The translations under genes were made by a program, and so were the position numbers. Positions 22,561-33,852 of a stretch of 64,000 nt of DNA are shown here, one piece after another; the stretch's first letter is position 1; each line of letters opens with the position of its first letter. The stretch is from Diplonema papillatum (lineage: Eukaryota > Euglenozoa > Diplonemea > Diplonemida > Diplonemidae). The notes beneath the pieces are model-generated. The model saw only the letters and a program-made list of their open reading frames with translations. It searched no databases and was not told the origin of the DNA. The DNA lies in assembly GCA_030068145.1 (NCBI GenBank), contig JAPJBO010000011.1, positions 62,001 to 126,000 on the forward strand, in the 5' to 3' direction.

Positions 22561-24232
22561 ACTAGCCTTGAAACACGGGCCAAGCCTATCCGGACGAGGT
22601 TTCGGGTGTCGAGCCCACAGACGCAACTGATGCGCTGGAAGCAGCAGGACTGGAATGTACCACTCCGAACGGCTGTTCAACGAGTGTGTCAAATTGTTTT
22701 AACCCGTTGCGTTGCCCAACCCGTGCAAAAGGAGGGGATGGACAGGAAAATGCTGAAAGAATGTTGCTGAGCATGTGGGGTATGCGCCCTGTGTAGCCAG
22801 AACGAGGTTCTGTGCACAGTACTTCCGTCACCCACCCGCTCTCGTCGAAGCGTCTGCAGCTACCAGCACACGAGCGAACCTGACCGACAGCCTCTTCGGT
22901 GCCGCCGTTTGTACCCTCCCTGTATCCCACCAACCCTTTTCAGCCGCCCGGCCGTTCCGGTGTTGCGGGGAGACGAGCAAAGCCAAACCGATGCGTCCAT
23001 TTGAGAAACAAACCCCGAACAATGATCGCTCTCACAAGCTGAGCACCGGTACCTCAGCCACCGCAGGCCGCATCGGCGCCGGGGATCCCTCGCATTGAGT
23101 CACAAAACGCAACAACCCCCTCCTTTTTTCTTTTGCGAAAAAAAAAAAAAAAAAAAACCCATCGCGCGCAGGAACTGCTGCCATCGTTAGTTTGCGCGCG
23201 CCTTGTATTGTAGTCATTTTGTTCTTGTGCGCACCCTCCCCCCGTGCAACGTGCAACCACAACCCTGGCCTTAGTTCCTCATGCAAAAACGTCACCACAC
23301 AGGCACAGTGACTGAGTTTACGTTTCTCGTCTCATCCCCCTACCAAGCAGGTCCTCGAAAACAGCACCGGGTCTCCTCTGCTAGTGACAGAGAAGATCGC
23401 AGGTGCAAAAAATGAAGGAAGAAAAGCGAGCGAGAGCAGCTGCTGCATCAAGGGACCACCAGGCGCGGTTTTGTGTGCAGACTGTCGTCGTTTTGTGTTG
23501 TACCGCCACACGTTTTCAATCTAGCCCTCGGCCCTCCCAGTCCTGGGGAGCGAGTCTGCGAAAGAAGCAGAACATCCACAAAACAAAAAAAAACAGTAAA
23601 AAAAGCGAAGAGCAAGTGCAAAGTACAGTTTGTGAAAAGCGTTCAAACGTTCTGTCCTCGGGGGCCCTTCCGAGCGTTTCGCTGCAGTGCGGGGGGCTCA
23701 AGACCCGCGGGTATTGCCACCTTGCGCGGTCCGTCCAGCGCCTGGCTCGCGCTCGATCGCTGACAGGGAAGCTCGCTTTGGCTGAGATCCGTCTGCCTTG
23801 TCGCTGACAATCGCTTTAGCAGAGACCCGCCGTGCCGAGGGGGCTGTGATTCGATTGGTCTGGCCGACGGCATCCGCAGTGCGTTACATGTGAACCACGA
23901 TGATGATCCAGTTCACGCAAACCCGCACAAGAGGCTGAGGTTGCCGACAATAGGCATCTGAAATGCGAGGAGAAAGAGAGCGCCCTGCGGACTGGCGTCG
24001 TACAGTTCACGGCAGCGAGAGGTTTCTCCTCCGACAACAAGAGATCAAGCGAACCTGCCAAACAAATCACATTGATGTCCCTGCGCAGCGTCGTTGCTGG
24101 AGCAGAGGTCCTTGGGCCACAGTCTTTCCAATACCACGGTTCTAGAGAAATTGCGACTCTTCTGCCTCCGGTGCGACTCTTCTGCAACCAACTACACAGG
24201 AGGCAGGAACAGGCGTGGAAGGTGGGGTGGCC
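22561..24232. other. Intergenic region between the two large genes
   Basis: It holds an A run (23139-23157) and otherwise nothing I can support. The last part should contain the promoter and 5' UTR of the Gln-rich gene. Confidence 0.4.
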
Positions 24233-27200
24233 ATGGAAGCGGCGTACCTGGATGCCGCCATGCGGCACATCACGGCGAATGCGCAGCGGTATTTCGACCT
24301 CGTGTCGAGCAACCGAGAAAGAGGGCTGCTGTGGCTTGTGTTCGCGGTTCCGAAGGAGGCGGCGCCGGTGAAGCCGGGCTGCGCGTTGGACATCAGCGTG
24401 CACTCTATCAGCTTTCTGCCGCTGGAAGCCGTGCAGACTTCGCAGTCGGCCAGCCTGATGCGGATGTACGAAACCTACCGAGAAAGCACGCAGTTCGTCT
24501 GCTGGTACACTCTCGAACGGGATGAGGGGGTCCCATTGTTCTCCAAGGTCGTCGTCGTGGACAGCGCCCCAGGGCCAGCAACGCCGAAGTCAGCCGACGA
24601 CTGCGCCACGGTGAGCCAAGGAGCGGACACCAGCAGAAACGGTTCGTTTGGCTTCGCGACCGGCAGCGCGCCGCCGACGGTGATGAAGCTGCCGAAGGAC
24701 AAGTCGCCGCCGAAGGCCGGGACAGGGGGCACAGGGAGGTTCCAGGGCGAACCTGGGCTGGGCGGGCAGCTGGCCCTCGCCGACCGGCCTCCCCCTCGCT
24801 ATCAATCCGCCATCGAGCCGCCGCTGTACTCCACCCAGGCCCACGCGCAAGCAGACCCCCGGTCGCTATCCCGCTCGGAATCACAGCAACAACAACATCA
24901 ACAACAGCAGCATCAGCAACAGCAGCAGCAGCAGCAGCAGCATGAAGTTCAACAGCAGCATCAGCAGCAGTATGAACAGCAGCAGCAGCATCATCAGCAG
25001 CATCAGCAGCAACAGCAGCAGGACGCCTCACAATACCAGCAACGCGGGCAGCAGCATGGCCAGCTATCCCAGACGCGGCACCCGCAGCAGCCGTCCCAGC
25101 AGCACCAGCAGCAAGGCTACCCGTCTGCGCCCGCCGGCGAGCCCCGGCCCTGGGACCCGCCGTCGTCGAGCCGCACGCCCAGCTTCGACGTCGCAGGGTA
25201 CCCGTCCGTTGCGAGCGCGCACCCGCCGGCCCCACCGCCGCCCGCCGCACCTCGCGACGCCCGCGCCGCCGCGCCATCGTGGGGATCCGGCGCCGAGTAT
25301 CCAGCCGGGCTGGGAGACCTGGCGACCCATCCGCCGCCGACGAGCCAGCAGTCGTCGCCCGCTCTGTCGGCCGCCGCAGCGGGGCTGCCGCTAGACCGGT
25401 TCGCCCTCGTGGCGAGGGACGGCGAAGCCGGCAGGCGCCGCGGCGGCGCGTTTGCGTTTTCCCTCGACGCGAGCACCATCCACACCGAGGCTTCCCTGGC
25501 GGCGCACCCGTTCTCCGGCCCCGGGCGCACGTCACTGCGTTCCCGCGAAGAAGACTTGATGCTAGCATCAAACATACGTACTGAGAGGCAAGCATCACCG
25601 GAACACGAAACTAAACCGCACCCCCCGCCGCCTGGCGGCGGCGGCCAGCCTTGCGACGTCATGCGCCTCGCCGGGTGCGCAGCGCGCCAGCACTCGTCTG
25701 CGGTGTCGGTGTCTGCATACCCTTCGCGGGACCCTTTTCCCGCTGAAAACCCGCCTCCGCGCGCCGGCAACGAGCGGGGAGACGTCCAGCCTTGCGCCGC
25801 CGTGTCCCTCGGCGGGCGCGCAGCGCGCGAGCCGCACTCTTCCGCGGTGGCGGTGTCCGCACACCCTTCGCGGGACCCTTTTTTTGCGGGCGAAACCCCG
25901 TCTCCGCGCGCCGGCGGCGAGCGGGGAGACGTCTGCGGGGGCCACGCGCAGCTCGTCCGGATGACGCTCGAGATAGCCGAGGCAGGGCGGACGGTATCCC
26001 ACTCGCTGGCAGAGCTGAACGAAAAAGTCCGTGTTCTGACCGACAAGCAGTGCGTCGCCGACGAGCTGCTCTCCTCGCTCACCGGGTGCAACCTCTCCGC
26101 TGACTCGTCCTGCCGGGGGGCCGATGAGCCGCCGTTGTTCCTGCGAGACCTGCACGGCAAACTGCAGTCCGTGGCGGACAAGCAGGCCCGGACGGACAGT
26201 CTCCTTTCGTCCTTCCTCCTCTCCAACCCGTCCGCCGCCGCCGCTGCGGCGGAGCCGGCGGTGCTGCAGTGTTTGAACGAGCTCAACGAGCGGCTGATTG
26301 CCGTGGCGGAGAGACAGACGGCGTGCGAGGGCCTTGTTTCCGCGGTGGCCTCGAGCCGGGCGGAGGGGATGCGCGCCGGGGAGCATGACCAGGCGGTGCC
26401 GATGATTCTCCGCAGTCTCGCGGACCTGACGCGGAAGGTTAACGAGCTGTCGGAGCAGCAGCAGTCGAACAATGCAGCCGGTTCCGCGGCTCGGCAGCTC
26501 TCGGTTGAACGCGGCCTTTGGTCCCAGCACTCGCGCCAGGCTGCGAATCCGCGTGGCCAGCACGCCATGCAGCTGGACTTTCCGTCTGGCGTGCAAGCAG
26601 CCACAGCAGCCCACGATGCCGTACAAAACCTGCCCAGCTGTGCCCGCCAGACTGCGAATCCGCGTGATCAGCACGCCATGCAGCTGGACTTCCCGTCCGG
26701 CGCGCAAGCAGTCGCAGCCACCCACGATGCCGCGCAAAGTTCACCCAGCGGTGTGCTCCCGTCTGCAATTCTGCGCGACCAGCATCCATCCGGGGCCGCC
26801 GCCTCGTTGACGCAGCCTCGGGCAAAGCACTCGCCCGGCCGCGCCGGCGAAGATGGTGGTGGCCTGCGTGCCCGGCACCCCAACCAGCAGCCGATTCTGC
26901 CACGGCAGCTTTCCGAGGAGTCCGAGCAAACCTTGGCCGACGACCGCTCTGTCTCCAGCGTCGTCTCGTTCCGGGCGGTGAGCAGCTCAGCGTTGGAGGA
27001 CAGCCGGCTGCACGCGGAAAGGGACGCGGAGCAAGCCTGCGCCCGCACACAGAGCGGGGAATCCGGCGGCAGCGCAACACACACAGCCAGCCGTCACCAG
27101 GATCGCGGGAGAGAGGCCGGGGAGCGTCCGGGGTCGGAAACCCGTGTGGCACAGGCGTTGGCGAAGGCAGATCGACTCAGTTGGCAGTGCGCCGGCGCCG

Positions 27201-28309
27201 GTCTTCAGCAACAACAACAGCAACAGCAACAGCAACAACAACAACACCAACAACAACAACAACAACAACAACAGCACCAACAGCAGCAACAACAACAACA
27301 ACACCAACAGCATCAACAACAACAGCAACAGCAACAACAACAACAACAGCACCAACAGCAGCAACAACAACAGCAGCACGAACAGCAGCAACAACAACAG
27401 CACCAACAGCAGCAACAAGGTCCGCCCGACGGAGGAGGCGACTGGCTGCAGATCGCGGCCCAGCGTCCCCGTTTCGCCCCCGGCCGCGACTCCGGTGACC
27501 GCGACTCCGCTTCAGCGCGTGAGCAAACCTCGAGCGCAGGTTCTCGTCCAGAACCGCGAAACGGAGTGCCCGCGTGTGGAGAACAGATCCACATAACAGC
27601 CGACGATCCCGACGCGAGCTTCCGCGACGCTTCCATGAGTGACCGCAACTCCGTTTCAGTGCGTGAACACACCTCGAGCTGGCAGTGCGCAGGTTCTCGT
27701 CCAGAACTGCAACACGGAGTGAGTGCGCGTGGAGAACAGACCTACATGACAGCCGAGCACCCCAGCTACGATCCCGACGCTTCCACGAGCGACCGCAACT
27801 CCGTTTCAGCGCGTGAACATACCCAGTCCGAGTCGAATCGACCGAGCTGGCAGTTTGCAGGTTCCCGCCCCGAAGCGCGCGAAGAACGGGGCCCGCCTTG
27901 CCTGCCGGGGCAGCCCAATCCTGACGCTTCCGCCTGCGCCGGGCCGGACCATCGCCGGCAAGCACCAGCCATCGTGGATTGGCCTAACTTGCAAGCATTC
28001 GAAGGAAGGCGCGCCAGCACCAACCCCGGCTTGGATCAAGCCGCCACGGGCTCAAGCGAGCGCAGTCCTGCTGCCGGGTGCGAAGCCTTAGCATGGGCGT
28101 CGTCGGGAGCGGGCCCGGGGCGGGATGGCGGACGGGAGAGGTCGCAGATCGCCGGGTTTGCAGCGGGTTTCGGCGAAAAGCCGGCAGCACAGCAACACAC
28201 GGCCGGTGATGCCAAGGACGGCTCCCACCTTCCAGCGGCTTCTGCGAGTGATGCTTTGCCGGGGGTACAGGTGTGTTTGTGTGTGATCTCAGTAATGGGT
28301 AACCCCTGA
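24233..28309 (+). CDS. Large Gln-rich protein with internal duplications
   Basis: A 1358-residue frame starts at an ATG in a good context (GTGGCCATGG). The first 110 residues are the only compact-looking part (AMRHITANAQRYFDL, RGLLWLVFAVPKEAAP) and match no family I know. Gln tracts of CAG/CAA codons lie at about 24885-25020 and 27208-27418. Between them are four related helical segments of the type LNEKV-(x)-DKQ-(x)-LLSS (about 26000-26460). There are also duplicated blocks with RDPF (two), QHAMQLDFPSG (two) and DRNSVSAREHT (three). An R4 element copy is translated in frame at 25546-25614. The last codons after VQ resemble intron sequence (GTGTGTTTGTGTG), so the true last exon may lie downstream. 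The function is unknown; such proteins are often regulatory scaffolds. Confidence 0.8.
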   Translation: MEAAYLDAAMRHITANAQRYFDLVSSNRERGLLWLVFAVPKEAAPVKPGCALDISVHSISFLPLEAVQTSQSASLMRMYETYRESTQFVCWYTLERDEGVPLFSKVVVVDSAPGPATPKSADDCATVSQGADTSRNGSFGFATGSAPPTVMKLPKDKSPPKAGTGGTGRFQGEPGLGGQLALADRPPPRYQSAIEPPLYSTQAHAQADPRSLSRSESQQQQHQQQQHQQQQQQQQQHEVQQQHQQQYEQQQQHHQQHQQQQQQDASQYQQRGQQHGQLSQTRHPQQPSQQHQQQGYPSAPAGEPRPWDPPSSSRTPSFDVAGYPSVASAHPPAPPPPAAPRDARAAAPSWGSGAEYPAGLGDLATHPPPTSQQSSPALSAAAAGLPLDRFALVARDGEAGRRRGGAFAFSLDASTIHTEASLAAHPFSGPGRTSLRSREEDLMLASNIRTERQASPEHETKPHPPPPGGGGQPCDVMRLAGCAARQHSSAVSVSAYPSRDPFPAENPPPRAGNERGDVQPCAAVSLGGRAAREPHSSAVAVSAHPSRDPFFAGETPSPRAGGERGDVCGGHAQLVRMTLEIAEAGRTVSHSLAELNEKVRVLTDKQCVADELLSSLTGCNLSADSSCRGADEPPLFLRDLHGKLQSVADKQARTDSLLSSFLLSNPSAAAAAAEPAVLQCLNELNERLIAVAERQTACEGLVSAVASSRAEGMRAGEHDQAVPMILRSLADLTRKVNELSEQQQSNNAAGSAARQLSVERGLWSQHSRQAANPRGQHAMQLDFPSGVQAATAAHDAVQNLPSCARQTANPRDQHAMQLDFPSGAQAVAATHDAAQSSPSGVLPSAILRDQHPSGAAASLTQPRAKHSPGRAGEDGGGLRARHPNQQPILPRQLSEESEQTLADDRSVSSVVSFRAVSSSALEDSRLHAERDAEQACARTQSGESGGSATHTASRHQDRGREAGERPGSETRVAQALAKADRLSWQCAGAGLQQQQQQQQQQQQQHQQQQQQQQQHQQQQQQQQHQQHQQQQQQQQQQQQHQQQQQQQQHEQQQQQQHQQQQQGPPDGGGDWLQIAAQRPRFAPGRDSGDRDSASAREQTSSAGSRPEPRNGVPACGEQIHITADDPDASFRDASMSDRNSVSVREHTSSWQCAGSRPELQHGVSARGEQTYMTAEHPSYDPDASTSDRNSVSAREHTQSESNRPSWQFAGSRPEAREERGPPCLPGQPNPDASACAGPDHRRQAPAIVDWPNLQAFEGRRASTNPGLDQAATGSSERSPAAGCEALAWASSGAGPGRDGGRERSQIAGFAAGFGEKPAAQQHTAGDAKDGSHLPAASASDALPGVQVCLCVISVMGNP
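25546..25614 (+). repeat. R4 element copy inside the Gln-rich coding frame
   Basis: It is the same sequence as the intergenic R4 copies, with the perfect arms TTGATGC and GCATCAA. It contributes about 22 codons (EEDLMLASNIRTERQ part). Its second hairpin is partly lost. Confidence 0.85.
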
Positions 28310-28520
28310 GCGGAGTCTAGCCCAGTGTGTTTGTGTGTGTGTGTGCATTCGTGTGTGCGTTGGGATCCCTTCTGTTTCTTCGCTATTCCTGGGAAGTCGA
28401 GAGCACGCCTCCGTTCTCCGCTGTTCCGCTGTATCCCAGCTGGGAAAACCGTGGAATGAAAGGGGAAGAACCGACCGATAACAAAAGAGGGCCGTCAGAG
28501 ATGGAACGAAGGGATTCGAA

Positions 28521-29069
28521 GGGGGGGAGTACAAAAAGGGGACAAACGGTGGGGCCTGCGTTTGTCAGATTTTGCTTTACCCCTCCAACCTCGCTTTTGG
28601 CGAGTGGATATGAGGAGTACTCCAATGCAAACCCCTGTCAGGTAAGAAATAAGGGCAATGTCCTCCACCAGCACGGATGTAAATCGTCACGGCGTACAGG
28701 GGTGCGTTGCTCATGCACCACCGCCACTCTCCTGATGACTGATGGATTTCGGGAGACATCGATTTAGAGTTAAGGTTCGCTTGAGAATCCGGGGTTTCAG
28801 AGTCTCCGGATGACCTTCGTCGCTCGAGTAGGGAGCTGATTCAGGATGGCAGACACGACGATTCAGGGTTCGTGTTGGGGCTGTCCACAACAGCACAAAA
28901 TAGCTCACCACACACCTAGCATGCTTGCTTGAGCGCCTTCGGCGCGTCAAGTTGGAATCCTTACGTTTCTGAGCGAACTCCTCATATCCACTCGCCAAAA
29001 GCGAGGTTGGAGGTAAGCAAAAACTGACAAACGCAGGCCCCACCGTTTGCCCCCTTTCTGGACTCCCCT
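28521..29069. mobile_element. 550-bp element with about 100-bp inverted arms
   Basis: Arms 28521-28622 and 28976-29069 are inverted copies of each other with few differences (for example CTCATATCCACTCGCCAAAA and ACAAACGCAGGCCCCACCG). The interior includes a minus-strand fragment of the R3 end (28764-28822). There is no coding capacity. It is a foldback or MITE-type element. Confidence 0.75.
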
Positions 29070-29286
29070 GGAGCGACACCACAGCTACGCCATGTTCGCT
29101 ACGTGATATCGGAAGCGCCATGCTTTTGGTCGCCGGAAAGCATTTGCGATCCACGACGACGGTCGCAACAGTTCGTGAAGGCCGGTTCAAGTTCTTAACC
29201 ACCGGGAGGAGTCCTAACACACGATTATTCGGGGAAGGGTGGGGATGAGGTTGCGGTGCTCAGCTGCAGCACGGCTTTTTGTTGTT

Positions 29287-29462
29287 GAAAAAAGACAGGC
29301 GCTTCGTTTTGTTTGTGCGTGCCGGGTGATTGTTTTCCCACTTGTATTTACCCTGTGTATATTCAGGTAAGGAATTCTGATCAACCACCAAAACACGCTG
29401 CCTGCGTCTTTTTAGCCTGCACAATACATTGAAGGGCAACCCACAAGATTGTTAGTACTAAA
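29287..29462 (-). repeat. Dispersed repeat R2, copy 4 (inverted)
   Basis: The fullest R2 copy, on the minus strand. Confidence 0.8.
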
Positions 29463-29924
29463 ATCCCGAACGGCACCAATCGTATTGTTGCAACAAAGGG
29501 CGATATCCTTCACCTGTATTCCAAAAACACAGGTGTCAGGACCTGTCCCGCCGTCGACACTCGACGAGATGATCATGCGTTTCGAAGCCAAATTAAGCAA
29601 CATGTCGCGCACCACTGTTGTGGAGCACCCATGAACACGACGACAAGCTGCGCCGTTGGTGAAATTCGGCCTGAGCACAGCGTCACCCTGGTGGCCAGCA
29701 GCTTCCTGCTGAATGGTTCCTGAAGGGAGAAACCTGCTGCGGGGAGTTCATCCGTACATGCGCTCGATCACAACTGTGCATAGCACAAGCCTGAGCAAGC
29801 GCCCCTGGCAAGCATCACCCAGTGATCTGCTGCTTTGCTTTGGCGCGAACAAGATAATCCGACGTGGGGCAAAACCAGCACGGCGACCCCCACACGCTGG
29901 TTGCGACGTTCACTGCTCAATATT
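29463..29924. other. Unassigned spacer
   Basis: No feature I can support. Confidence 0.4.
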
Positions 29925-30131
29925 TATTTTGTATAAGCACCTGCTTTGTAGGAAAAACTTGGAGAGACTGCCAGTTGCGAAAGATCAAAGGAGGTAAATG
30001 CGCTGTACAAGACACGAAACACAGGTAAATCTGGGTTAAGTGTTCAACAAAAACGACCCACTTTGTAGTTGTATTGTTTTCACCCCTCTAGCCTCCTTCG
30101 AAATGAGCACAAGGCAGTCCCTCGAGTATTT
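29925..30131 (+). repeat. Dispersed repeat R1, copy 2
   Basis: Near full length, and slightly shorter than the copy at 340-566 in the middle. Confidence 0.8.
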
Positions 30132-30899
30132 CTGTTCAAGTCCAGTGCCAGTGTCCGAATGGACCGGCGGGCGTAACGCACTGAGGAGCCTTGTTGTTCC
30201 GAGGGGTTGAGCCTTATGGCCGGTTCCTACGGTTATCTCCTGGTTCGGCTCCACTCGAAAGAGTGGGGTTGGGCCAGGAGAAACCCGGATATGAATTAGG
30301 AAAAACGATGCATAAATGGTGGTTCTCTCGATGTTGGTCTTCTGAACATTGTCCTGCGTTCTGCTGTCTTCTGTTACGAACGAGTTTATCCGATACGCTG
30401 GAAACCCAGCGTTTCCTTCGGTATGCCGTATTCGTCGCAGCAGTGGCTCAGCTAGAAAGGTAAGGTGGTTCACAAGGAAGGCACGCCACCTCCAAAAAAT
30501 GCTGTTTCGTTCACGAGGAACGTCCACGTGGGTGTCGCCACTCGTACTTACACTGGGGTTTCGCCCTGAGTGTGTGACGTCGAAGGATAGACGCGCGAGC
30601 CTCTCTGGGGAAAGGTCCGTCAGACTGTTTAGCCCGACTCTGACTCTCCGGGTCGCCTTCTTTGGCCGCCAGGTCTTGTATCTCGTCGGTGCGCCCGGGT
30701 TGACTGTCACGCTTCTTTGTCCTGCAACGCCTCGTCTCCGCTCCAGGTGTCACTGTACTGTGATGCAGGCCGCTTGCTTGGTACCCTTGGTACCCAAAAC
30801 TCACCAATTCTGACCTAAAATTTACGTGAAAAGTCAAGTCAGACTTTTTGCTCGAAGGCGGTTGTGATTCGTTCGCATCACTAAATGTGCATAGGAGCA
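30132..30899. other. Unassigned region next to the rRNA fragment
   Basis: I see no convincing continuation of the LSU rRNA 3' end here and no gene. Overlapping frames on both strands lack domains. Confidence 0.4.
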
Positions 30900-31043
30900 C
30901 GTGTGCTCGGCCGACACAAATGCTCGTCTGCCTTGGAGCACTTGGCTTCAGTGCGTGGGGTAGCAATTTCAGGGTGCTCGAGATTCGTTCTCCTCGTCTC
31001 CGCGTCGTGCTATGCGGGGGCTCTCTCTCCATCAGTAGGGTAA

Positions 31044-31087
<44 letters not shown>

Positions 31088-31135
31088 GTTAGTGGGTGAA
31101 CAATCCAAGCCTTAGACAATTCTGCTTGTCTAGGT

Positions 31136-31167
<32 letters not shown>

Positions 31168-31375
31168 AACGTCGCTATGAACGCTTGGCTGCCACAAGCC
31201 AGTTATCCCTGTGGTAATTTTTCTGTCACCTCCGGCTTCATCCCTTGAACATGAAGCGAGACCAAAGGATCGTTAGGCACCGTCGCATCTAAACATTCCT
31301 GCACCATTAGCACCCTACAGCACCGACTTTTGACGTGAAACCCAGCGGGGACGAGTAAACGTCCCAGTAGAACCA
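30900..31375 (-). rRNA. Divergent LSU (28S-type) rRNA fragment
   Basis: Read on the minus strand, 31030-31245 carries long matches to the universally conserved 3' domain around the peptidyl-transferase centre. Plus-strand examples are CCTGTCTCACGACGG, GAGCCGACATCGAAGGATCA and GTTATCCCTGTGGTAA. The wording is of the eukaryotic cytosolic type and not the bacterial or plastid type. Similarity weakens towards both ends. At about 30985-31010 the sarcin-ricin loop string expected on the plus strand as GTTCCTCTCGTACT is interrupted by extra bases. Only about 0.5 kb of a molecule of more than 3 kb is present, with no 18S, 5.8S or upstream 28S. It is most likely an rDNA-derived pseudogene fragment; a fragmented functional rRNA is less likely. 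Confidence 0.75.
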
Positions 31376-31739
31376 TCTGTCCCTCCCCTTCCTCTCTCTT
31401 AGAGCTAAGCTTCATCCCAAGCAACTGCAATCCGGAAGCACCACAATAGCTAGAAACACGGCACGCCGCATAGATGTCTTTTTCTTTGTCCCTCCTTTTT
31501 GTGTGCTGTATTTCCGTCAGTTATTTCCGAACAAACAAACGTTGCCTGCTATCTTTAGTGGTTTCCCGTTGGACACGCGCGGCAAAACGCGGCCTAGAGT
31601 GTCTTCGTCTCATTGACTCAAACCGATTTCTGGAAAGGGATTTGAGGTCAAGTACACTTGACGTCTGGACCTATTCGGATCGTCCAAGCTTCTGTTGCGA
31701 GACGGCTTGCTGGCTGCCTCAGTTTTGCTCGGATCGACC

Positions 31740-33262
31740 AGGGTAGGAATGAGTTGAGTGAGCCGTGAGGATGATATTGCTCCTACTCTCAAACGCAGAT
31801 ACGATACAGGAAGGTAGGAGGGGGGACAGATAGGGAGGCGGGCATCAGCCGCGTTGGAGCGGCTGATGTTGCCCGAAGACCCGTTCAAGAACATTGATGG
31901 CCAAAGTGGAAAAGGTTTCCGTGCCAACAGCAACTTTTGGACACGGGTCAGTCGGTCCTGAGGCCGTGAGGATGATATTCTCAAACTCAGGTACCTACAC
32001 AGGAAGGTAGGGGGAGGGATATCCATCCTCGCGCCCCGTGAGTCCGAACCCCTGCTGCTGGACGCGTTGAAGGTGTCCAACAAGGCACTCAACAACTTGC
32101 TCGCGAACGGCTCCCTCTCGCTGTGGCTGCGGCTGGGCCGGAGAGCGGATGAAGGTGCGGATCCGATGAAGCTGAGCGCCCTCAAAGCAGCCCTCGACGT
32201 CGGCGCACTGAACGACGAAGAGTACGCGGCCGAGAACAGTGATGGCCAAAGTGAAGAAGGTTTCCGTGCCAAAGCAATTTTTGGACACGGGTCAGTCGGT
32301 CCTGAGGCCGTGAGGGGTGATATTGCTCCTATTCTCAAACTCATTACCTATTACAGGAAGGTAGGGGGGTGGGGATATCCAGGGGGAAGGGAAGTCCATC
32401 CGTGGATGTCGTTGCGCCCCGTGAGTCCGAACCCCTCATCAGTGCCGAGCGATGGCCGCCTCGTGCTGCTGGACGCGTCGAAGGTGCCTGACAAGGCACT
32501 CAACAACTTGCTCGCGAACGGCTCCCTCTCGCTGTGGCTGCGGCTGGGCCCGAGAGCGGATGAAGGTGCGGATCCGATGAAGCTGAGCGCCCTCAAAGCA
32601 GCCCTCGACGTCGGCGCACTGAACGACGAAGAGTACGCGGCCGAGAACATTGATGGTCAAAGTGAAGAAGGTTTCCGTGCCAAGCAATTTTTGGACACGG
32701 GTCAGTCGGTCCTGAGGCCGTGAGGGGTGATATTGCTCCTATTCTCAAACTCATTACCTATTACAGGAAGGTAGGGGGGTGGGGATATCCAGGGGGAAGG
32801 GAAGTCCATCCGTGGATGTCGTTGCGCCCCGTGAGTCCGAACCCCTCATCAGTGCCGAGCGATGGCCGCCTCGTGCTGCTGGACGCGTCGAAGGTGCCTG
32901 ACAAGGCACTCAACAACTTGCTCGCGAACGGCTCCCTCTCGCTGTGGCTGCGGCTGGGCCCGAGAGCGGATGAAGGTGCGGATCCGATGAAGCTGAGCGC
33001 CCTCAAAGCAGCCCTCGACGTCGGCGCACTGAACGACGAAGAGTACGCGGCCGAGAACATTGATGGTCAAAGTGAAGAAGGTTTCCGTGCCAAGCAATTT
33101 TTGGACACGGGTCAGTCGGTCCTGAGGCCGTGAGGGGTGGTATTGCTCCTATTCTCAAACTCATTACCTATTACAGGAAGGTAGGGGGGTGGGGATATCC
33201 AGGGGGAAGGGAAGTCCATCCGTGGATGTCGTCGCGCCCCGTGAGTCCGAACCCCTCATCAG
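31740..33262 (+). repeat. 410-bp tandem duplications of the SH3/Tudor-like gene's 5' part
   Basis: Copies run from about 31885, 32232, 32646 and 33057, the last leading into the intact gene end. Two units of 410-415 bp are almost identical; the first is shorter, and an older remnant lies at 31758-31880. Each unit holds the codons for ASKVPDKALNNLLANGS through GALNDEEYAA, then a block with ACATTGATGG and ATATCCAGGGGGAAG. Copies 1-3 break off after EEYAA, where the intact gene continues with ALERLMPEDPF. Sequence like TCATTACCTATTACAG resembles an intron end, so units may be exon-plus-intron duplicates. Confidence 0.85.
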
Positions 33263-33852
33263 TGCCGAGCGATGGCCGCCTCGTGCTGCTGGACGCGTCG
33301 AAGGTGCCTGACAAGGCACTCGACAACTTGCTCGCGAACGGCTCCCTCTCGCTGTGGCTGCGGCTGGGCCGGAGAGCGGATGAAGGTGCGGATCCGATGA
33401 AGCTGAGCGCCCTCAAAGCAGCCCTCGACATCGGCGCACTGAACGACGAAGAGTACGCGGCCGCGTTGGAGCGGCTGATGCCCGAAGACCCGTTCCAGTC
33501 GTCCGCCGAGAAGCTCGCGCTGCTCCAAGCCGCGGTCGAGGGAGGCGCCCTGACGGAAGACCAGTTCAAAGACGCGGTGGCCCGATTGCACTTGGCGCAG
33601 GAGCTCAAAGTGGGAGACCGGGTAGAGGTCAGGGACACCACAATCCAGGACTGGCGCGTCGGCACCGTCACGAAGATTTCCGCGCACAGCGGTCGTTTGG
33701 AAATTTACGTCCAACCCGACACATACTCCGCGCCGCACGTGTGGGAGTACATTCGAAAGGTGTGCGGCCAACACAACGAAACCCAAGTGAAAGTTTTAGC
33801 CACATGGAATGTATGTGTGAGGAAACCGAAGCGCCCGAGTAGGACCGTCTGA
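33263..33852 (+). CDS. Protein with C-terminal SH3/Tudor-like domain (partial model)
   Basis: The open frame runs from 33130, but the first codons are intron- or repeat-like. I begin at a possible acceptor (CCCTCATCAG), because the upstream exon is not identified. Residues SDGRLVLLDASKVPDKAL to GALNDEEYAAALERL are followed by a second short helical unit (KLALLQAAVEGGALTEDQF), resembling SHOCT-like helices. A beta-rich module then follows, KVGDRVEVRD, W-x-VGTVTKI, EIYVQPD and a final W, typical of SH3/Tudor-like barrels. The frame ends in sequence belonging to dispersed repeat R12, so the natural exon may stop at GAAAG/GTGTGC (about 33758). Function is unknown; such barrels bind peptides or modified histones in other proteins. 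Confidence 0.65.

Noticed and set aside
24408-27965. Long minus-strand frames opposite the Gln-rich gene
   Set aside because: Antisense of CAG/CAA tracts and high-GC codons gives Leu/Val/Ala-rich strings with no domains.
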